From Olsenella sp. Marseille-P4559 (GTDB lineage: Bacteria; Actinomycetota; Coriobacteriia; Coriobacteriales; Atopobiaceae), in NCBI RefSeq assembly GCF_900605015.1, contig NZ_LR027573.1, forward strand, positions 1,099,501-1,163,500: a DNA stretch of 64,000 nt, written 5' to 3'. Shown one piece after another: positions 57,393-64,000 of this stretch. Position numbers and translations under genes: made by a program. The notes beneath the pieces are model-generated. The model was not told the origin of the DNA. It did no database searches and saw only the letters and a list, made by a program, of their open reading frames with translations. Within the stretch, counting starts at the first letter, position 1, and each line of letters opens with the position of its first letter.

Positions 57393-59064
57393 TAAAAGTC
57401 GACACTTGGGGGTGGTACCGGAAATCCGTACCAAACGATGACGTCTGGAGGATGGCGTGTATTCCCCTGAACAGGGGAAAAGGGCGGTCGAGCCCTACAT
57501 CAAGTACGGCCTCAAGGCCACGGCAACCATACGGGAGCTCGGATGTCCCAGCCGCGCACGGCTGGTGAGCTGGCACGGGGAGTGGCAGGAGAACGGAGGA
57601 AGGCTCGCGGACCGCAGCCTCGGGCAATGCACGCTGGAGCAGAAGGGGGCCGCGGCCAGGCACTGCCTCACCCATGGGAGGTGCAACGCCTCCGCCAGGC
57701 GCGGGCTTGGATACCCCAAGTGCACGGCGAGGCTCGCCGGGCGGATCGACGGGTACGCGCCCGGCGAGAGAAGGGCGACGCGGCCCGGGGTGTTCGACGC
57801 GTCCGAGAAGGCCGCTGCCGCCAGGGCCCCGGCATCTCGGGCATCGTCCGCCCAGGAGGTCGCCGACCTGGTAGGATGTACGAGATCCGCGCTCTGCAAG
57901 TGGAGGCGCGAGCTGCTTGAGGAGGAGCCCCCGATGTCCGAAGGCCGCCCCAGCAAGCCTGCGCGGACGCGGGGAAGGTCGCCTGCGACCCAGGCGGGCA
58001 CCGCCGCCCTCGAGGCCAGGAAGGCCGAGCCCGAGGCCGAGCCCGAGGGGCCCGGGCTCAGGCGCGACATCACGGAGGGTGCCCTCGAGGCCCTGGGGAA
58101 GGGGGCGGGCGCCGACCCGGCAAGCGAGCCCGCGAACAGGGAGAAGACCCTGCTGATCGGGTCCCCGCGCCCCAAACGGGGGCCGTGCGAGCCTCCCTCG
58201 GCGCCCGGGATGGCCCGGCCAGGCTACCAGTGCCAGCAGGGGGCGCCCCGCGCCCCCGACGGGGGCGAAGGGGGCCCGCAGGAGGATCTCGGGGGTCCTC
58301 GACGCCAATGACGGCACCTGCGGAAGGCGCCGCATCCACGACGGGCCCGAGGCGGGGGGCGAGACCGTCGGGGGGCGCAGGATCGCCCGCACCATGGCCG
58401 GGGAGGGGCTCGAGGCCCGGGGCAGGACGAAGCCAAGGCGGCGCTGCAGCCCCTGCGCGGGCGAGGCCACGGAACATCCGGGCGACAAGGTCAGGCAGGA
58501 CCTTGCGGCGGGGCTTCCCCGCTTCCTGTGGCCCGCGGACGTGACGCAGCTCTCGGTCCCCGCCGGCAAGCCCTGCCTCTCCCCTGTCCCGGACTGCTCC
58601 GGCGGCTCCATCGTGAGCTGGGCGACGTCGACCTCGCCGAGCGCCGAGATGGCCAACTCGACGCCGGAAGCAGCCATCAGGCTTACCAAGCCCGGTGAGA
58701 GGGCCCACCTCGTCGTCCGCAGCGACTGCGGATGCCACCACCGGTGGCCCGGGTGGATATCGATCTGCGAGGAGGCGGGAGTCATCCGCTCGATGTCGAG
58801 GAAGGGCAGCCCTCCCGACAACTCCCGCATGGGGGGCCTCTTCGGCACCATGAAGAACGGGATGTCCTGCGGGAGGGACTGGGAGGGCGTCAGCCTGGAG
58901 GGGCTCGGGAAGAGGATCGATGACTACATAGAGTGGCACGACACAAAGAGGATCAGGCGCTCGCTGGGCTCGATGGGCCCCTTGGCATACAGGCAAAGCC
59001 TAACCCTTGCAGCCTAGCGAGAACGGTACGGAAAAGCGGTACCACCCCCTTCCGTCGACTTCTA
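57393..59064 (+). mobile_element. IS3-family (IS150-like) element
   Basis: Ends are ~40-bp imperfect inverted repeats (57393-57432 and 59025-59064) sharing AAGTCGAC, GGGGGTGGTACCG and TCCGTACC. 1672 bp, normal for the group. Confidence 0.85.
57457..59017 (+). pseudogene. IS3-family transposase, frameshifted and missing the catalytic Glu
   Basis: Part one (57457-58280) starts MYSPEQGKRAVEPYIKYGL and includes a second helix-turn-helix (VADLVGCTRSALCKWRREL). After a frame change near 58270-58310 the integrase core follows: LWPADVTQLSVPAGK, VVRSDCGCHHRW, GWISICEEAGVIRSMSRKG. Where relatives have MEGFFG, this copy has MGGLFG, so the third catalytic residue is lost. The end is KRIRRSLGSMGPLAYRQSL. 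Inactive. Confidence 0.85.
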
Positions 59065-59075
59065 CGTTAGCAAAC

Positions 59076-59896
59076 ACACTGTCGGCTGCCCAGTTCGCCG
59101 AGGCGGCCGACGCCTGGAGGCCTGCCCCCGGATGCCCCTGGTGCCACCACGGGCACAACTGCCACGGTTCGTCCGCCCCCTTAGGAAGGAGGCGCTGGGT
59201 GTGCGCCGGGTGCGGCAGGACCTATACGGCGCTTGCCGGCACGGTCTCCGAGGGGTCCAAGAGGGGTTCCCCGGCCTGGGCGCTTCTCGTCCGGCTCATG
59301 TGCTACGACGCCCAGCTCGACCCCGCTGCTAAAGGCATGCGGCATCTCCCACCAGGCCGCCTTCGAGTGGCGGCGCAGGGCGGTGTCCAAGCCCGGCGGC
59401 TACCAGGAGCGCGTGGCGCTGCGCGGCAAGTGCTGGACAGGCGAGATGCACATCGAGGGCCCGACCCTCAAGAACGCCGCCGGATGCCACGCGATGCGTA
59501 GGGCTGTCGCGCAACCTCATATGCGTCTCCGTGGCGATCGGCGTGCACGGGAACCCTGCTGCGGCCGTGTGCGGGCACGGCAGGCCGAGCGGGAAGGGGG
59601 TCAGGGCGGCGAGGGGGGCCAGCGTCGCATACAAGGCCGACACCGAGGATCCGGGCTATCTTGAAGGCATGAAGATGGTCAACAGCCTGTGCGCCTGGAT
59701 GAGGCGCTTCGTGGAGGGCTGCGTGGGCATGAAGGTCTCGGGCCTCCAGGGGCATCTCAACTGGTATGCCTATCTCTTCCGGGTCAGGCAGGCTGACGAG
59801 AGACGGCCGAAGGCTGCAAGGGCCCTCCGCCATCTGATGCTCACCGAGGCGCATTGCCGCAGTCCAAGGAAGCGCAAGCATCCGCACTCTGGCTGA
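59076..59896 (+). pseudogene. IS1595-like transposase with zinc ribbon, decayed
   Basis: Starts near TLSAAQFAEAADAW with a zinc-ribbon region CPWCHHGH ... CAGCGRTY. It continues over at least two frames: KACGISHQAAFEWRRRAV (about 59325-59385), AIGVHGNPAAAVCGHGRPSGK (59531 on) and YLEGMKMVNSLCAWMRRF, ending at 59896 with YAYLFRVRQADE upstream. The order matches IS1595-type transposases. Multiple frameshifts. Confidence 0.75.
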
Positions 59897-60153
59897 CTAT
59901 TCAAAAGTACTTTTAATGGGTCAAGTTCTGCTAGGGGGTCGGTAAAGACATGAGAGGGATGGTGTGACGCCTATATTGAAAACTCCCCCGCGATCTTCCG
60001 AGAACTGCTCTTTTAGGTACCTGTCACATCTTAACCTACCAATCGGAAATATCAGAAAGACAACTACAGAACCGCAAAAGACGGACCGGATGAGTTAGAG
60101 GTTGTGTGCAGAAACGAGTACATGTGTTCTGAACTGTGTGCGCGTAAGGAGAA

Positions 60154-60180
60154 AGCTCAGGGTAACAAGTACCCTGAGCT
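60154..60180 (-). terminator. hairpin terminator after tRNA-Lys
   Basis: Perfect 11-bp stem AGCTCAGGGTA / TACCCTGAGCT with a 5-base loop, followed on the minus strand by TTCTCC. The preceding 59897-60153 shows no gene. Confidence 0.75.
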
Positions 60181-60189
60181 GCGATTACA

Positions 60190-60265
60190 TGGTGCGCCCT
60201 GAGGGGGTCGAACCCTCGACCTTGGGATTAAAAGTCCCCTGCTCTACCAACTGAGCTAAGAGCGC
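60190..60265 (-). tRNA. tRNA-Lys (anticodon TTT)
   Basis: 76 nt with encoded CCA. Acceptor GCGCTCT/AGGGCGC, anticodon stem GGGGA/TCCCA-type with loop CTTTTAA, T-loop TTCGACC. Marks the right edge of the IS-rich island. Confidence 0.95.
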
Positions 60266-60438
60266 ACGCTCCACAGCCAAGGCGGCTGCAGCAGCGCAAT
60301 TCTACCACGCCTATGGTGCGCAGCGGCGCATGCGTGATCCCTTTCGTGCCGACAGACGCAACCAGCGCATATAGCCCAAGCGCCTATCCCTATGGCCATT
60401 CATTGTATAGGCCGGCATCGCACGCATCGTTATGCGCC

Positions 60439-61719
60439 CTACTCCCACGGCCATTGGCCGTTGATGAAGACCGGGGTCTCGGTCCCGTCGACAGCAACGC
60501 CCCAAATGTTGAGGTCATCTGCCCCCACCATAAAGTCCACGTGCGTGTGGCTCTGGTTGACACCTGCCTCCATCAGCCGTTCCTTGTCCATAGCGAGGCC
60601 ACCTTTCACGCACTCAGGGAACCCCATGCCCAACGCAAGATGACAGCTGGCATTCTCGTCGTACAGAGTGTCGTAGAAGAGAATCCCACTCTGACGGATG
60701 GGCGTGTTCTTAGAGACAAGCGCTACCTCGCCAAGGCGCACGGCGTTCTCGTCCGTCTCCAGGATGTGCTGGAGAACCTCCTTGCCAGCCTTGGCACCAT
60801 AGTCCACCACAGCGCCGCCTTCGAAGCGCAGCCAAAAGTCGCGAATGGTCTGACCGTTGTGCACCAGCGGCAACGCAGAGTACACAATGCCGTCGGCGCG
60901 CATACGGTCAGGTGAGGTGAAGACCTCCTCGGTGGGGATGTTGGGGAAGAAGACCGTACCATCCTGCAGCTTTCCGGCGCCACCCTCCCAGATGTGTCCC
61001 TCGGCAAGCCCAACCGTCAACTTCGTGCCATTTGAGGACTCATAGCGCAGTGCCGAGAAGTGCTTGCGATTGAGCATGCGCTTCGTCTTCTCGAACGAGG
61101 CGTTGTGCGTCTCCCATGCGCTCTCGGGGTCGTCGCCCTCGGCGCGCGAGGTCTCAAGGATTGCAGCCCACAGGCGGTAGACCGCTTCGGCCTCGGAAAG
61201 CTCGGGAAAGACCTCGCAGGCCCACGCCTTCACGGGCACGCCGGCAATGCACCACGCGTTGCGACCAAAGTCCATACCATCGCGGAACGACTTGCACTGC
61301 TCGTTGCGAGCGCGCGACGCCGCAGCCGGTTTGGCGGGGTCAATGCCTTTGAGTGACGAGGGATCAGATCCCTCGAGAAAGAGAAATGCGGCACCGCCCT
61401 CTGCCAGCGAATTGAGCTGCTCTCGCTGCCACGAGGGAACCGTTTCGAACCAAAAGGTGGGGACGTTCTCGTATGTCAGCCGCGTGACCTGGTCGTCATG
61501 CCAGATAACCGTCACGTGCCCCGCACCCACGCGGTACGCCGCGCGAACGACCCTGCGCGCAAAGTCGGCGCGCTCGACGGGGACCGAGAGCACCAGCTCC
61601 TGCTCGGGGTGAATGGCAACGCCCTTCTTTACTATCAGGTTTGCATAGCGGTCAAGCTGCTCCGAGAGGGCCTCGGTTGCCAAGCGGCATTCTTCGTCCG
61701 TCATGGGAATGGCATTCAT
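60439..61719 (-). CDS. M29-family aminopeptidase
   Basis: 426 residues from the ATG at 61719 with GGAAGGAAC before it. Metal-dependent aminopeptidase of the AmpS/PepS type: RYANLIVKKGVAIHPEQELVL near the start, GRNAWCIAGVP, the metal-site regions with GLAEGHIWEGGAG and FPNIPTEEVFTSP, then GMGFPECVKGG and NQSHTHVDFMVGADDLNI at the end. It acts in the cytosol on short peptides. Complete. Confidence 0.93.
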   Translation of the reverse strand: MNAIPMTDEECRLATEALSEQLDRYANLIVKKGVAIHPEQELVLSVPVERADFARRVVRAAYRVGAGHVTVIWHDDQVTRLTYENVPTFWFETVPSWQREQLNSLAEGGAAFLFLEGSDPSSLKGIDPAKPAAASRARNEQCKSFRDGMDFGRNAWCIAGVPVKAWACEVFPELSEAEAVYRLWAAILETSRAEGDDPESAWETHNASFEKTKRMLNRKHFSALRYESSNGTKLTVGLAEGHIWEGGAGKLQDGTVFFPNIPTEEVFTSPDRMRADGIVYSALPLVHNGQTIRDFWLRFEGGAVVDYGAKAGKEVLQHILETDENAVRLGEVALVSKNTPIRQSGILFYDTLYDENASCHLALGMGFPECVKGGLAMDKERLMEAGVNQSHTHVDFMVGADDLNIWGVAVDGTETPVFINGQWPWE

Positions 61720-61828
61720 GGTAGTTCCTTCCGGGTCTGGCGCGTGAGCACCTGGGCAGCGGCACTTCTCTTCTCAAACAGTTCGTACCCATAGAAAGGG
61801 CCCCAAGGGGGGCCCGGGAATTCCTAGG

Positions 61829-61880
61829 GCAGGCAACGGGATTCGAACCCGCGGACGATGGCTTGGGAAGCCAATGTTCA
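61829..61880 (-). other. tRNA-like sequence (anticodon arm and T-arm only)
   Basis: Minus strand holds TTGGC-TTCCCAA-GCCAT (loop as in tRNA-Gly CCC) and GCGGG-TTCGAAT-CCCGT, but no matching acceptor, D-arm or CCA end. The other tRNAs here are all complete with CCA, so this looks like a degenerate tRNA or an old attachment-site half. Confidence 0.4.
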
Positions 61881-62130
61881 CACATTCCAGCCTCGTCGCC
61901 GACACCAATAAAACCCCAGTTAGACAGGCTATTTTTTTGGAGCCTTGCGGTGGACATTATACCCTTGGCTGACTTGTTGGTGGATTTCTCCATGATTTAC
62001 GCCGACCCATCCAACCCGGCCTCTTCGGTGGCTGATCAACAACCTTTCTGGGTTTATCATGTGCGTTGGCGAAATCGCGCAGATGAATCGCTCACCGAGC
62101 AGTGGCGCTGTGATAGAGTCATTACGCTAC

Positions 62131-62204
62131 GCGGGTGTAGTTCATCGGTAGAACCGGAGCTTCCCAAGCTTCTGAGGTGGGTTCGACTCCCATCACCCGC
62201 TCCA
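62131..62204 (+). tRNA. tRNA-Gly (anticodon CCC)
   Basis: 74 nt with encoded CCA. Acceptor GCGGGTG/CACCCGC, D-arm GTTC/GAAC, anticodon stem GGAGC/GCTTC with loop TTCCCAA, T-arm GTGGG/CCCAT. Confidence 0.94.
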
Positions 62205-62211
62205 CGCGAGC

Positions 62212-62247
62212 AAACGCGGTCTCCCCATGCGAGGAGGCCGCGTTTTT
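62212..62247 (+). terminator. terminator after tRNA-Gly
   Basis: AAACGCGG (62212-62219) with CCGCGTTT (62238-62245), the stem extended by CTCC/GGAG, then a T run. The following 62250-62715 holds no convincing gene, only a weaker stem (GAAGAGAGG with CCTCTTC, about 62483-62511). Confidence 0.8.
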
Positions 62248-62720
62248 GGTAAGCTCTCACTGACCCTGCGGGGGTCCCGCCCAGTCCCACCAAGAGTATA
62301 AATGACCAGCTCAGGAGCCATTTGCCTTGCCACTTGGCGATGCCCGCGTATGCATACGCCAGAAGTTCAAGCATTGATACAGTATGCCGTGCCCGTTTCC
62401 ATGCGACAAGGCATCGAGCCACAGACGGCTTCACCTCGCACGAAATGGACGGTCGAGGCCAACCGAGAACAGGCGGAGACACGAAGAGAGGCCCGAGACC
62501 TCCGCCTCTTCTTGTCAGGCCAAAGAAAATTCTCGCTACGAGTTTTGGTCGAGGCAACGTGTAATGCAGGCACCATATCTTCCCAGGTAGATTGAACTGC
62601 CTGTCAGGAAGTTGGCAGACGGGTGACGGCTCGCTGTCCGCGCAGCGTCAGAAATGTGCAGGCACTCCACTCTAGTTTTGTTCTCCCGCAATCGATCTGT
62701 CGACACATGAAGGAGGACGC

Positions 62721-64000
62721 ATGAAGCCAGGACGACCAAGAAGAGCCAGAGGGGAAGCAAGGTATGGCCACCTGCGACGTGACGCGCCACAGGCAAGGCT
62801 CATTGGAGGAGACAAGCTGCGAGGTGGACCGCACGTAGGACCGGGCCACGCTGGGAGGCGCTCGCTGTGGCGGGGCATCGTTGCCATCGTGATGGCAGCC
62901 GTACTCGTGATGGGACAGCTGTTCGGAGGAGGGCTCGGCCTGGGTGCAGGCGGACTCGCCCTAGCCCAATCTCCGGCCTCGGGCAATACAAACATTGCGT
63001 ATCTGCATAACCCCGATGGGAGCAGATACATCAGCGACGTTGTTGGCGTCACCCGCCAGCAGGTGGTAGACGAACTCACAGCTCACGAGGGCGATGATTA
63101 CTACCTGGGAACTCCCTACAAGGGCGTCAACGATACGGGCAGCAAGCCGCGCCCAAGAGGAGACTCGGGAGGCTACTCCCCCGGCATGCAGTGCAACGGT
63201 TTTGTCGCATATGTCCTCGACAAGGTAGGGGGCTCCCCATACGAGACCTTCGTGAACACCGATGGTCACAAAGGCAACTGGACTTCGCTGCTTAACTGGT
63301 TTGCCGTCTGCGAGCACAATGACGTAATCTCCTACACCTTCGACTCCAAGGAGGAGATGCTGGCCTCGGGCCTGCTCCAGAAGGGTGACATCGTCTGTGC
63401 CGTCCCATATACTTCTGTGTTTCAGGCAGGAACGGATGCCTACGGCAATACAGCAGACGATCATGTGGGCTTTTTCTGGGGTAGCTCCTCAGGCGATGAT
63501 CTCTTCTGGCACTCCGCACAGAGACCTAATGGCCTGAGTTCCGGCGACACGCTTATCGGCGGCAACCAGATATCTGGAATCACCCCCAAGTGCTTCCCAT
63601 CCTGCTGGGTCCTCTTCCCGCTGGGTCCACCCAACGGCCAGGCAGAGCTCTACAAACAGTCGGCGAACAAGGAGATGGCGCAGGGCAGTGCTAGCTACTC
63701 GCTTGCAGGCGCCTGCTACGGACTCTATTCGGACGAAGCGTGCACGCAGCTGGTGCAGACGGCCAACACCGATGCCAACGGGCACGCTGTCTTCACCGGC
63801 GTCCCCACAGGGGATTACTACGTCCGTGAGGTATACCCCTCGCAGGGCTACCTGCTAGACGAGGGAATCTACAGGGTCAGCGTAAGCTCTGGCACCACCT
63901 CACAGGTGGAGGGAAGCCCCGTCGAAGAGGTTCCCGCAACTGCTCCTGCGGGGGCAATCGTCCAGAAGCTCGATGCGGCAACAGGAGGCATTGCCCAAGG
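62721..64000 (+). CDS. secreted protein with NlpC/P60-like domain and SpaA/Cna-B repeats, partial (3' end outside window)
   Basis: At least 426 residues; runs off the right edge. AAGGAGG lies four bases before the ATG. Basic 50-residue cytosolic start, then a hydrophobic export segment (GIVAIVMAAVLVMGQLFGGG). Residues ~85-305 resemble an NlpC/P60 or CHAP-type cysteine amidase/peptidase: MQCNGFVAYVLDKVGG with the candidate Cys, ADDHVGFFWG with the candidate His. From ~325 a prealbumin-like SpaA repeat follows (SYSLAGACYGLYSDEACTQL, TNTDANGHAVF-like and GDYYVREV), and a second begins at GAIVQKLDAATGG. Likely a cell-wall-bound adhesin or pilin-type protein with a wall-active head. An LPxTG signal would lie outside the window. 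Confidence 0.82.
   Translation, partial: MKPGRPRRARGEARYGHLRRDAPQARLIGGDKLRGGPHVGPGHAGRRSLWRGIVAIVMAAVLVMGQLFGGGLGLGAGGLALAQSPASGNTNIAYLHNPDGSRYISDVVGVTRQQVVDELTAHEGDDYYLGTPYKGVNDTGSKPRPRGDSGGYSPGMQCNGFVAYVLDKVGGSPYETFVNTDGHKGNWTSLLNWFAVCEHNDVISYTFDSKEEMLASGLLQKGDIVCAVPYTSVFQAGTDAYGNTADDHVGFFWGSSSGDDLFWHSAQRPNGLSSGDTLIGGNQISGITPKCFPSCWVLFPLGPPNGQAELYKQSANKEMAQGSASYSLAGACYGLYSDEACTQLVQTANTDANGHAVFTGVPTGDYYVREVYPSQGYLLDEGIYRVSVSSGTTSQVEGSPVEEVPATAPAGAIVQKLDAATGGIAQ

Noticed and set aside
61829-61912. Complete tRNA-Gly gene on the minus strand
   Set aside because: No acceptor stem, D-arm or CCA can be paired in the standard geometry, unlike the three other tRNAs in the window.

Overview
The window looks like chromosome of a high-GC actinobacterium of the class Coriobacteriia (Olsenella/Atopobium-like). 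This is an inference. It rests on the FHA / Ser-Thr kinase / PP2C / SEDS-PBP cluster typical of Actinobacteria, combined with mannose-type PTS genes, a TSCPD protein, an oleate hydratase remnant and the overall composition. No rRNA or species marker is present.

Layout. (1) 1-5234, minus strand: a carbohydrate operon read IIB-IIC-IID-dehydrogenase-IIA-DapA-like aldolase-KDPG/KHG aldolase, running off the left edge. A divergent second 2-hydroxyacid dehydrogenase (5552-6544) lies across an AT-rich promoter region. The IID gene has an 11-base C run that puts it out of frame. (2) 6702-16593, plus strand: a polytopic kinase, FhaA, FhaB, PP2C phosphatase, a fused RodA-PBP and a four-PASTA PknB; together these are a cell-wall growth and division signalling unit. 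(3) 16843-26887, minus strand: an AlbA/Schlafen-type protein, tRNA-Arg, purC and purB, a two-component system, a Tat/lipobox protein, a TSCPD protein and two unknown membrane proteins. (4) 27312-33065: a TetR regulator with a decayed oleate hydratase, then argH and argG, separated by long structured intergenic repeats. (5) 34761-38562: a redox cassette (CXXC peptide, NapH-like Fe-S membrane protein, TlpA-like lipoprotein) followed by a two-component system.

(6) 38641-59896 is an accessory island dominated by insertion sequences (IS3, IS5, IS21 nested inside IS21, IS30, IS110, IS3, IS1595-like and one unclassified block), most of them decayed. Between them lie a type VII secretion effector cassette (WXG100 remnant, small helical partner, DUF5082-like gene split by a 98-bp inverted-repeat element, LXG-like glycine-zipper effector, membrane protein, three DUF4176 proteins), a class II Fic protein, a decayed mobilization module (oriT-like hairpin, MobC-like protein, broken relaxase) and an ASCH-domain protein.

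(7) 60190-64000 returns to core-like content: tRNA-Lys, an M29 aminopeptidase, tRNA-Gly, and the start of a large secreted protein with an NlpC/P60-like domain and SpaA-type repeats that runs off the right edge.

Several genes carry single-base lesions, some of them in short G/C homopolymers. Real decay, phase variation and assembly error cannot be separated from sequence alone, and each case is flagged.
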